Shown: piece after piece, positions 27,043 to 36,451 of the stretch | Position numbering within the stretch: position 1 is the first letter of the stretch | Layout of the letters: each line of letters begins with the position of its first letter | Assembly (NCBI GenBank): GCA_036785325.1 | Contig: JAXIVH010000014.1 | Location: forward strand, 7,473,503 to 7,537,502 | DNA: 64,000 nt | Reading direction: 5' to 3' | From: Urophycis tenuis | Taxonomy: Eukaryota; Chordata; Actinopteri; Gadiformes; Phycidae | Program-made: the position numbers and the translations under genes | Notes under the pieces: generated by a model | The model's input: the letters and a program-made list of their open reading frames with translations, nothing else | What the model was told of the DNA's origin: nothing | The model's database searches: none

Positions 27043-27686
27043 AATAGGTGCGGACGCTTTTATCCAAAGCGATTTACAAAGAGTACATTTGGCATAAGAA
27101 GGTGAAACATTTCATTGCTGTTAATACAGTAAGAAAGTCACCAGAACAAGTTTCAAGAATATTCTGAATATAATTTCAACATCTCTGACTAAGTGCCAAG
27201 TTACAATGAGCTATCTAAGTGCCAAATTACAAAGAGCCATTGAAGTGCCGAGACAAATTGAGAGTATGAGGGTAGGGTTATGCAGGGTTCAGGTGAACTC
27301 TGAACAAGTGGGTCTTGAGTCTCTTCCGGAAGATGGGGAGTGACTCTGCAGCCCTGACATTGGCAGGAAGCTCATTCCACCATTGCCGTGCCAAAATGGG
27401 GAAGAGTTGAGATTTCGCCATCCGACCTTTTCCTCCTTTTAGTGATGGCAGTATCAGTCGACCAGTTGAGGTAGTTGAACGGAGTGCTCAGGCAGGGGCA
27501 TGGTGTTTCACTAATGTTTGGAGGTAGGTAGGGGCAGTTCCATTTACAGCTTTGTAGGCCAGTAGCATCGTCTTGAATTTGATGCGAGCCACTACAGGAA
27601 GCCACTGAAGGTCTTGGATGAGGGGGGGGTCATGTGGGAGAATTTGTTTCGGTTGAACACAAGGTGTGCTGCAGCGTTCTTGATCT
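27043..27686 (-). mobile_element. L2 LINE 3' fragment, reverse orientation
   Basis: Read on the minus strand it carries the C-terminal coding remnant (region of HFGTAMVE and ITKRRKRSDG) and the L2 3' UTR seen at 12268-13078. It lacks the terminal GTAAAT tail: it starts abruptly with the internal word CGGACGCTTTTATCC next to L1 sequence. That suggests a rearrangement rather than simple insertion. Confidence 0.75.
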
Positions 27687-27909
27687 TATTGACAAATCCT
27701 ATCAGGTCTCCAACGTAATTAAGGATAAGTTTGGTAGGTTCTTGATTGTTCAGGGATCACTGCTGTCAACAACCTTAAATCTGATAAATGTATATGGCCC
27801 TAATTTTTTTTAACAAATTTATTTCTCATGCTGGCATCCCTCCCAGGTGACTACATGATTGCAGGGGACTGGAACTGCACGTTAGATCTGCTCAGGGATA
27901 GGTCTACTT
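27687..27909 (+). repeat. Second copy of an L1 endonuclease segment
   Basis: The sequence repeats 25779-26008 almost base for base, from TTATTGACAAATCC through GGGATAGGTCTAC. A 12-base deletion after GGCCCTAA and a few substitutions distinguish the copies. It lies on the far side of the L2 fragment. Confidence 0.9.
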
Positions 27910-28575
27910 TCAGGGATAGGTAAATCTTTCTTAAACAAATTATTAGTGTGCATGCTGAAAGCAGATACTTCCAAAATTTGAAGGATGATCCTTTAAGTGA
28001 GGCCATTTCCCTCCCTGTTGCCCATAGACTCCAGTACAAACATTTTCAGAGATAAGCAGATGGGGCTTCGGTTTGAAACTCGCTCTAAATTTCAGAATTT
28101 ACAGCCATGTCATGGCATGCATTTTATGCATCTCTCTCCTGTCCAACAGTTTCAGCCCTTTTTCTCACTCTTCATGTTACATATTTGTCTGATTTGTTTA
28201 TATTTTCATACATTGTTCATACACTAACTTTTTTTTATTTTAATTAATGTAAATCAACCTCCATTTCGCAAGTTGTACTTCTAAACTACTAAAACTATTC
28301 TCAGCTATTACTTCAGCTATGCTACAATTGCTTCATCAAATTTCTTTGGCTGTCATGTTCCAGTGTATAGCTGCCCATTTTCTTCTGCCTTTTTAACATT
28401 TCAACTGTTTTTAGCCCTTATGTCGCCAATCATATCTCAGCCTACAAGTTATACTTTTCAGCTTTAACATAGACCTTTTCAGCGGTCACACACTTTTTCT
28501 TCAGTAAATGCTCTTTCTAGTTTGTCTTGGTTTTTCTAAACTCTTAATAATAGTAAAAATCTGTTATCTTTCCTC
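27910..28575. other. Unassigned AT-rich stretch
   Basis: No open frame or known repeat was recognised. The right end has a pyrimidine-rich run and TTTCCTCAG at 28570-28578, which looks like a splice acceptor for the exon-like fragment that follows. Confidence 0.4.
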
Positions 28576-28578
28576 AGG

Positions 28579-28735
28579 ACACTGACACTTTGGCACCAGT
28601 GCTGCAAGGTGCGTCTGTTGCCATCCTCACTGTCCTACGAGATGGAGCCGACATCTCTGTGCGAGACCACACAGTTGTGTTGGAAGGGGGCATCATGCAT
28701 GTACTCTGTATGTTTTTCTATCTCTACAGAATCAC
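28579..28735 (+). other. Exon-like fragment joined to the capsid-like ORF
   Basis: After a good acceptor (AG at 28577-28578) an open frame of about 45 codons reads DTDTLAPVLQG and ILTVLRDGADIS, ending with VVLEGG. Similar wording occurs in uncharacterised spliced fish proteins, some annotated as SAM-domain-like. The similarity is from memory and weak. The frame differs from that of the capsid-like protein immediately downstream. Confidence 0.3.
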
Positions 28736-29331
28736 AGTGCTTCAGAGCACTGAAGATGCTCACACATTATCTGCCCCCTACTGCGCTCTACCCCATCTCG
28801 CGTGTCAATGTGGAAACATACTCTATTCCGGAAAACTCTAGAATATGCAGCCAGGAGAATCTTTTTCTGGGGGCTATGCCAAAATATACAGTTTTGGGTA
28901 TGGTGCACCACGAAGCTTTCACTGGGAGAAGAGACCTGTCGCCCTTCAATTTTATTCACAACGATGTAGAATATCTAGCTCTCTGTCAGGATGGAAAGCA
29001 GATACTATCTAAGGCTTTCCAGCCCCAGTTTAACAACGGCTTATCAGTGAGAGAGTTTTACAACATGTTCCTGGCTACGGGGAGACACCTCAAGGATTTA
29101 CCCCTTAGTATCGATCGAGAGGAATTTAACAACGGATACTCTCTGTTTGCGTTTAATCTCAACCCGGCTGATGACAATGATGCGTTGTCTCCCATCTCCT
29201 CTGGTAATTTAAGACTAGAGATGAGATTCAGAGCCCCGTTACCGCAAACCACCACCCTTATCGTCTATGCATGTTTTGATTCAATTCTGGAGATCAATGC
29301 GAAAAGACAGGTGCTTGTGGATTACTACTAA
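28735..29331 (+). pseudogene. Maverick/adintovirus-like major capsid protein, C-terminal part
   Basis: An open frame (longest form from 28609) ends at 29331. Homology appears to start near 28735. The stretches PENSRICSQENLFLGAMPK, GRRDLSPFNFIHNDVEYLAL, FNNGYSLFAFNLNP and the C-terminal sequence ending EINAKRQVLVDYY resemble the F54H12.2-like family of metazoan genomes. I take these to be double-jelly-roll capsid proteins of Polinton/Maverick or adintovirus type. About 200 residues remain, and the N-terminal half expected of such capsids is missing. The neighbouring adenain-like protease supports the assignment. What is left is free of stops, so the copy is fairly young or has been preserved. 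Confidence 0.65.
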
Positions 29332-29337
29332 TTTGAA

Positions 29338-29880
29338 ATAAAAAAAAAGGATAATCTTCAGATAGAGAGTATTCTGAATCGTTTGCTGGGAGATGTATTC
29401 TGTGGAGTGTGGGCTTGTGACCTATTGCCCTTGCTGAATCCAACCTTCCAGACACCGGCCTACTTTATAGTCAACACGCACCCTGCTCATATGCCAGGGG
29501 AACACTGGTTAGCTTTAACCTTAGAAAAGGGAGGCGAAGCCACCTTTTTTGATTCTTTTGGATTACCCCCTGACTTTGATTACTATCCTTCAAGCATCTT
29601 ACAGTTTTTGGAAAAACGTTCTCGAAGCATCAAGTACCACAAGCGTCAACTGCAACACCCCTTATCAACCGTCTGCGGCCAACACTGCATCTTTTATCTC
29701 TGTCATTCCGTCTGGGGGTTATCTTACCACCAAGTACTGTCTTTGTATAGCGAGGATGTGGTAAAAAATGATCGTATGGTGTACGACTTTGTGCGACAAC
29801 ATCGCCTAAGAAATAAAGTAATTGGCGTGTCAAAACAACACAACTGTTCTCTACAAGGGTTTAGAGACTGCTGCGGATAA
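29338..29880 (+). pseudogene. Adenain-like cysteine protease of a Maverick/adintovirus element
   Basis: The protein processes capsid precursors in adenovirus-like and Maverick particles. The catalytic set is visible in order: His in GEHWLAL, Asp in FFDSFG, Cys in VCGQHCIFYLCHS. The N-terminus has FCGVWACDLLP, matching the start of the family, and the length (about 175 residues) is near normal. The frame is open from just after the capsid stop, in the same frame, but I see no ATG before the first conserved residues (only ATA at 29338 and TTG at 29383). The original start may therefore be mutated. The spacing to the capsid gene is tens of bases, as in a compact viral genome. Confidence 0.8.
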
Positions 29881-29947
29881 AATGTCATCTTTGATCCTGT
29901 ACTTAACTGTTGATTGAAAAAAAAGAGTGTACGCAAAATATATGTTC

Positions 29948-29963
29948 AATAAAACCCTTTATT
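29948..29963. terminator. Overlapping poly(A) signals on both strands
   Basis: AATAAA on the + strand (29948-29953) is followed five bases later by TTTATT (29958-29963), which is AATAAA on the minus strand. It sits exactly between the + strand capsid/protease genes and the minus-strand genes that end at 30006. It would terminate both convergent transcripts, a layout typical of compact DNA viruses. Confidence 0.7.
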
Positions 29964-30005
29964 GATCAATACCAAAAAAAAAATGTGTGTACGTGTTACA
30001 TTTAT

Positions 30006-30725
30006 TTATGGTGAAATACCGATCCAACTCGGTGACAGAGTAATTTGTCTCTTTGTCTTTAGACGTCTTGCGCGAGGTGTGTCTTTTCCGCGTGTGCCGT
30101 CCTTAAGGGACCGGTACTGCTCACAAGCTTGTGGGTTTTTCACAGCGGAGGAAGGGATGTTCAAATCAGCCAGGCTATTCAAAAATTGTGACCAACCCGT
30201 AGGTGGAGCAGATCGCGATGATTTATAAGCATGTGATAGCTGTTTCAATAAATCGGTCATATGAGACACCTTCACAGCCTGACCCTTATAAACAAATTCC
30301 CCCTTTGCATTCCAACCTTTATCACTTTCGCATCATTTTTTTAAGATGTATTCAGTGTTGTTGTGATCTCGCGGATGGAAGCTTTTTAAAACTTCAGCAA
30401 TCATCGGATCATCTTCTTTTGATACGCGATCGCATTGTGGATCGGGGAGATCGGTCTGCCCGCTTGGCTCGCCCCTCTGAAGGGTTAGGGTTACACGCTG
30501 TTCATCTCTCTGCCCCTGCTTTGTCAAAGTTAAATATCTTTGCAGCAATGCGTTGTACTTTTTAATTTTTTCGTCAGGCGTCAACCCCGTCTCATCCAAC
30601 ACGGCCCTCATTTTGATATCCAAATCATCCTCGACTGTTTCTCTCATGGTGGCCTGCGGTTGAGTCATACGGTTTAGCTGGTGGGGGGAGACGAGAAACA
30701 TTTTCTGCGCATTCCTCAGTGCCAT
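30006..30725 (-). pseudogene. Maverick/adintovirus-like small structural protein candidate, one stop
   Basis: From ATG at 30725 the frame runs 130 codons to TGA at 30333-30335. It then continues open in the same frame to 30006, so it reads as one protein of about 240 residues with one nonsense mutation. The N-terminus has KMFLVSPHQLNRM and a helical, charged stretch (DETGLTPDEKIKKYNALLQR). After the stop come GEFVYKGQAV and TGWSQFLNSLADLNIP. I recall similar proteins beside capsid genes in fish Maverick-like elements but cannot name a function. Confidence 0.55.
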
Positions 30726-30731
30726 TGCAAA

Positions 30732-30962
30732 TTATCTTCTAGCGAGTCCCCCGATAAGATCTCCAATCATTGGCATGACGGGTGTTAACAGGGGTAAAAG
30801 GAAGCCCCCCTTTTGCTTCTTTATGGCCTGGTGTTTACGTTTCAAGGATGTCTTCTTGTCCGCCAACAGCCTTATAATGGTTTTCTCCCTCCTTAATCGT
30901 TTGAATTGAGAAGGTGATAACGGTATGTTTCCCTTCAAAAGGTTCAAAGCAATCTCACACAC
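30732..30962 (-). CDS. Small basic protein with hydrophobic tail, pX/pVI-like candidate
   Basis: The 76-residue ORF has the leader LLKGNIPLSPSQFKRLRR, a Lys/Arg-rich middle (KTSLKRKHQAIKKQKGG) and a hydrophobic end FLLPLLTPVMPMIGDLIGGL. Basic-then-hydrophobic small proteins next to capsid and protease genes are usual in adintovirus/Maverick genomes and have been compared with adenovirus core or membrane-lytic proteins. It stops six bases before the start of the next minus-strand gene, so the two probably form one transcription unit. Confidence 0.55.
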   Translation of the reverse strand: MCEIALNLLKGNIPLSPSQFKRLRREKTIIRLLADKKTSLKRKHQAIKKQKGGFLLPLLTPVMPMIGDLIGGLARR

Positions 30963-31153
30963 TAAGTACGTTTACATGCAGCAAGAAATTCGAATTTCTA
31001 ATCGTGTAAGACATCGTTCGGACTTTTTAAGTGCATGTAAACATCTTAATCCGACCTACTTCGGACCTACTTTGGACATCTCAAAATCGGATAACAACAC
31101 CTGGATAATTTACATATATATATACAATTATATAATATATATAATATATAATG
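30963..31153. repeat. MITE-like fragment and AT microsatellite
   Basis: AAGTACGTTTACATGCAGCA at 30963-30984 and CATGTAAACATC near 31035 are inverted relatives, as in a fish MITE of unknown class. The rest (31108-31150) is a TA-rich simple repeat. It separates the virus-like block from the next gene and may have truncated both. Confidence 0.45.
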
Positions 31154-33863
31154 GACAGTTTCCACCATGGTGGAAACTGTCGGCACTCATGAAAGTGTGG
31201 CCCGGCTCGAAATATTTTAGGGTGATGTCTTCCAGTGAAGTCGTGTCACTGTTGACTAGGGTGACGAGTGAGGAGAGCAGGCACCAATTTTTATTCTGCG
31301 AACTGCAGTTGTCCACCCAGAGTATTATGTGGCGTACATCCCTCTCTTTCTCCAATGCTGCCATGTATGCAGATGTGATTTCTGCAGCGCTTCGCCCAGC
31401 TATTCCCTCATGTCACAAGACAGCAATGGTGTTCTTCTTGTTTTTACCCTTCCCCACATAGGCAAATGTCTCGTGGAATGCCACAACACGTCGCGTAAAA
31501 ACACAAGACTTCACTCCAGGCATACGTGGTAACATGATGACTTTTTGGAGGTCTGCACTCCAGACTGAGGTGCCGTCGGGCAAGCTGGTCTCTGCATCCT
31601 CCTTGTAACTCAGACGACTCTGCAGGGCAGACTGCTTGTGTTTTTGCCAACGTTGACATTCTGGGCAATCCACCATCTCCTCCGTGTGGGCTTTTTCATG
31701 TTCGGCATGTTTTAAGCAAGTCTCACACTCCTCTCCGAGTTTTGCGAAACTGATTTTTTTCTCCCTGACAGCCTTCCTGTACACCTCATACGAACAGGCG
31801 TTCCCTTTCTCCACATAATCACCATGCATCATTTTCATAGTGATGTCACTAGGGAGGTACCATCGATGTGGGGCATGTTCACGTCTATAGTGGCTTACTG
31901 TAGGGTGGAAAGACTCTATATGGTCCAGTAATTGCTTTGCATCCAGCTTATTTGCAGCGGCCTGCCTTCCTCTCTGGTCCTGAGGTGGAGCGAGTGGCTT
32001 GCTGCTTGCTTTGCCCATCATGGTCATAACATTTTTTGGGTGGTAGCCCAGCATTGACAGGAAGAACATCTTGCAGACCCGTCTTGGCTCTCCTCTCTGG
32101 TCTTGTAGCCTGTAGCCGAACGTCCGGCCACGTCGACTCCCTGCAGTACAAACTCTCTTCGTCTCCAGTGAGGTGACTGAGTGGAACATCCAGGTTCGCC
32201 GCTCTGTATACGTCATGTCCCAATACTGCCTCCATATATCCTTCCGCCTGTCATCTGAGATGTGGTCAGTGCACTTCCTACGACACTGGGCACCACATGG
32301 GCCCCTCATTGGTGGACGTGGCTGCGGCCTTTCCTCCTCAGTTGGTTCCACTTCAGTCTGTCTCAGTTCCACTTCAGTCGGGGAATGGCTTGGGGTTGGT
32401 TCCAGTTCAGTCTGTATGGGTTCCACTTCAGTTTGTGTCGGGGAAGAGGATGGGGTTGGGACGTATGAGTCAATGTCATCATCAAACAGGTCTAAGCTTT
32501 TCAAGCTGGTGTCCAACAAAGTGTCTGGGATCACCCATGTTTCTTCCATGCAGTCTCGCCTCCTCTTTGGTGGAATACCCTGTGCAGCTGGAATTAAAAA
32601 TACTTAAAGTTATTGGTATGCATGCAAAGCAACAATGCATGTAACACTTGCCAAGATAATAATCATAACTGTAGTTAATTTTTGAGGAGTTAATAAAAAA
32701 CATACTGTATTTCTATAAATGAAGAAAAAACAATAATCAGTCTAATCATCTAATTTTGTTTGGGCTTTGACTTTCTGTACTTATTAATATGATATAATAC
32801 AACATGGACCTATATGAAAGCGGATGTGCATATAGGGTCTACTTATGTATTAAGTTATTTTATTAAAAAGAACCTTCCGTACATGAATTAGGCCTATGAC
32901 TAAAATACTGCTTTCATTAGGCCAACACAATAATAAATAAATACCTGTAATAAATAATAAATACATTTGCATCCTTTAAACATGCGTTTTAAATTAGATG
33001 AAACCAAACATACTATAAGTAGGCCTACACAAGCCATTGTGAATATGTAGACTGAACAAATATTTGTGCTCAGGTGTAAATTACATGTCTAAAAAAATGT
33101 TCTTTTGATGTCACATGAGGGCGTAAGAGCACACTAAATGGCAAATGATGAAATACAGTAAGCATTTTGATTTGGTCTATTCGAACTTAAGGTAAGAGGC
33201 TATTTTTTTCTTTTTGCATCTCTGAAATGGGATGGAAGAAAATGCGCACGACTTGGAGTTGCAGAAGTTAGATTGGGGTTACATTTGTTGTGTTGAAGGA
33301 GTTGAAGAAGTTATGAGGTTACGTTTTGTGTGGCTAGCTATTCATATCATTCTACTTGGCTGCTTGGCTAACCACAGGCTAAACTGATCCGTGAACCTGT
33401 TCCTAGAGTGAATTTGCTTGTATTGTAAAGTAAGACATTTTCTTAGATACTGGGTTTGTTTCAAACAGCCTGGTTTTCTATGGCAAGGTGACGCCATATT
33501 CTTCTGAACGCATACGGAAAGGCAACATCTACCATTTCGTCACTGTTAGAATTAGTCCTCCCTTTTAATTGATTGTTTATTATAAATAAACATCACTATT
33601 ATAAATAAATAGTGATGGTCTATTCGCGAACATTACACCGATCAAACAGATAATATAAAGTTAGAGAGGATAAACTAATTTGGAGGGGGCGGGGTGGAGA
33701 GTGGGAGGGGAACATCGCCTGACAGAAAACAGCTAGCGCTGACAGGAATTTTTGTGATACGTTTCTAATCAGTCATAATCATTCATTGTTGTTACTTACC
33801 ATACTCCGGATACTTTCTTTTTAATGCCAGTTCCACCATCTTTTTCCCTCTGGTTTGGGCCAT
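31142..33863 (-). pseudogene. Two-exon DUF7869-like gene (candidate RNase H-fold/DDE protein), one stop
   Basis: Exon 1 (33863-33800) starts MAQTRGKKMVELALKRKYPEY with a GTAAGT donor. Exon 2 starts at 32587 after a CAG acceptor; the join keeps frame (PKRRRDCMEETW). The protein has a Glu/Pro/Thr repeat region (PTQTEVEP, about residues 55-105). A Cys-rich segment (CGAQCRRKC) and a region with YHPKNVMTMMGK follow. Next come a zinc-like CETCLKH...CPECQRWQKHK cluster and ADLQKVIMLPRMPG. After a TGA at 31413-31415, where the family seems to have Trp, the frame continues HIILWVDNCSSQNKNW and GHTFMSADSFHH. The D..DN-QNKNW pattern resembles proteins annotated DUF7869 in fish and invertebrates. An RNase H-like catalytic fold is inference. 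The C-terminus is cut near 31142. Intron 1 is about 1.2 kb and empty. Confidence 0.65.
31154..31181. repeat. Perfect 28-bp palindrome
   Basis: The two 14-base halves, GACAGTTTCCACCA and TGGTGGAAACTGTC, are exact reverse complements with no loop. It lies at the 3' boundary of the DUF7869-like gene, overlapping the codons for DSFHH, and directly next to the TA-rich repeat. Confidence 0.9.
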
Positions 33864-35169
33864 CGTAATCAGTATACATGAGTCCAACAAACCGGGTACC
33901 GCCCACTTTTTTGACACATCCGGGCATTTTTAGGTGAAACTACCCGGAAATATTTGAATGGGGGTCTATGAGAATTTCAGTGCATTACATTTCTGAACTT
34001 CACCCAAGTATTATATATAGCAATTTATACCGATCTAATGCTATGGCCAGACAGCAGACCAGTTATACCAACTCTCTTCCAAGTCCTGACCGGTGTCGCT
34101 CTTTAGAAAAACTTAAATTAATCGGCAATGTCAGATGTCCCTTCACGCTGGAATCTGGTCTCGGGGCGAACGAGACGAGTGGCCAGAGGTGGACTACGGG
34201 GACATATGGAACTACCTAAGAAATGAATGTATGAATCACGAATGAAGATGAGGGCACCAAAACAATCTATTTTCATTCAAGTCAAGTCACTTTTATTTTT
34301 ATAGCGCATTTAACATGCAGAGTGCAACCATGATAGCACTAGTGCTAGGTGGTGCAGGCTAACTCGGAGCTGAACTATGACATGTAATTACAGCTCCTAG
34401 TAGTTCGCAAAGTTTAATTCATTCCTTCATTATTTTAGATTAAACATATTTAACATCGAACATCAACTGATTTTAGCTACTAATCTGTAACGAAGTGTTT
34501 GCCGCAGACGTAAACAAATGTAGACGCCGGGTCCCTCAGCCTCCCATCGGGATTCTCTTTTCCGATTGCCTGGAGCCACAAACCCCTTCTTTTCCCTTCC
34601 CTTTCTTTTTGTGGCAACATACTAAATCGCAAATCCTAATTTTTTGTTGTTAGCATTGTGAAATACAACACAGCAGCTTTTAGGGATGGTGCCTGCTCAT
34701 GGAAATAGCCTACTGTTCTATCAACAGTAATAGCCGAGTGCCTACTTCCTTCACGTAAAAGAGGGCGTGGACGTTCTGGGGCTCATTAGCATATCGCTGG
34801 TGACGAGACGCTGGACTCATCTATGGAGTAAAGTGCAGTTTTCACAGAGTGAAATTGCAGCGTCAAAAGAGTCCCGCAAGCGGTGTTCTCTATGGCAACA
34901 GTAACTTCGCTGTGGTAACAGTGTTATTATTACGTTAAGTGATACAACACAGAATGACAGTACTGACACGCTACAAGGCAAGAATACAGTAATGGCGTTT
35001 ACTGCCTTTTTGGTTTGCTTTACTAGTAGTTTTTGTAGTTACTGTACAAACACCCACCAATTTTCTCCAAAACGACATACATTTGAGATGAGATGTTTTG
35101 TTACATGACAAAGAATGCTTTGAATGTTTAAAAAAACACAATAACTCATTTTCGCCAAAAAATGCAGTT
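33864..35169. other. Noncoding spacer with SINE-like fragment
   Basis: No gene was recognised. GTCAAGTCACTTTTATTTTTATAGCGC (34280-34306) is a common fish interspersed-repeat end. The remainder may contain the unrecognised left end of the DUF7869-like element, but no terminal repeat was found. Confidence 0.4.
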
Positions 35170-35857
35170 ACTGGCCCTCATTTATCAAAAGAGCGTACGA
35201 CAGAAAACGGGCGTAAAATGGACGTACGCTCATTTCCACGTTGAGCTTGGCATTTATCAATTTGAACGTGAGCGCAGGCTGCGATGAAATCTCACGTCAG
35301 GTCTGAGCTCGTGTACGCAACTTTTTCGAGTGCGAACATGGCGAGACTGGTATATCCGCAAGAGTCGGACAACTTTTTCTTTACCTTATTCGGAATAAAA
35401 TAACTTTAACGCAATGCAAACAATAGCCTATAGGTCAAATGTGAAATGTTTTAAGATGGATCAATTTAACACCAATTTTACATTTAATTAAGTATTCAAT
35501 TAATTATTTACCTCTTCCGTAGCCCGCTGAACATGGGACACACTGTTGACTGCAACAGTGATTTGTTTCCATAAAGCGTTTTTTTTTTGCTTGCCCTTAA
35601 TTAGATTAGATTCAACGTTATTGTCATTGTGCAGAGTACAGGACAACGAAATGCAGTTGGCGTTCTAACCAGAAGTGCAAATGAGCGATAAAGGTGCGGG
35701 TTGAAATGCAGAAATGCAGAATAAGGTGCAGAGTGCAAAATTGAAACACATCAAAAGTGGCAGTAGTTATTAAAGTGACGGTAATTAACGGTAGTTATTA
35801 AAGTGACAGTAAACAGTGCAGGTGGAGGTAGTGATCGTTAAGGTAGTAAACGGTTAC

Positions 35858-36295
35858 TGTATTGACAAATTATCCTGTTTCAAAGTCCATTTGTTTTGTC
35901 CCTTTTTGGTGGTGACTGACAACTCTTTGACGCTTGTGTTTGTTGTATGACCAAAATGAAATCCAGGAATCCAGTAAGACAGACACGATTTGAAGTTGAT
36001 GTTTTGCTTTTAGTTTCTTAAAGTTTTCCAAAATACAAACGCAATAAGGCTCCTTTAGCCATTGAAAATAAAGGGTAAATTAACTTAATAAGCACAATGT
36101 TTAAACAGCGTGAATCACAGCAAACAGGTGCGAGGCAAGCTCAAAGACTCTGCGCTCTCAGTCAGCCACGCCCCCTTCTCCAGGTAGCCTCCCAATTTAT
36201 AAACATCTTTCGCCTGTAGGGGCATAGTCTTACAAAATACAAATGCAGGCATTAAGAAATTGCTAAATAAATAAACTGAGGGAATGGCTCCTACA
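35858..36295 (-). repeat. 3' LTR of BEL element
   Basis: The 438 bp on the minus strand run from TGTAGGAGCC to GTCAATACA. On the minus strand they include AT-rich promoter-like sequence and a TTTATTTTCAATGG region near a possible poly(A) signal. Confidence 0.9.
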
Positions 36296-36451
36296 TAACC
36301 GGCCCCTAATTGTTTGGCACGGACTAAACAATTACAAAGTTATACAAAATAGGAGCCCAATAGTTCATCACAATCGTTCAATACAATTTCTTAAATATGT
36401 TTTGACTAAAATAATTTAAATTCACACAACCTTAGTTTTCAGGTTCATTTT

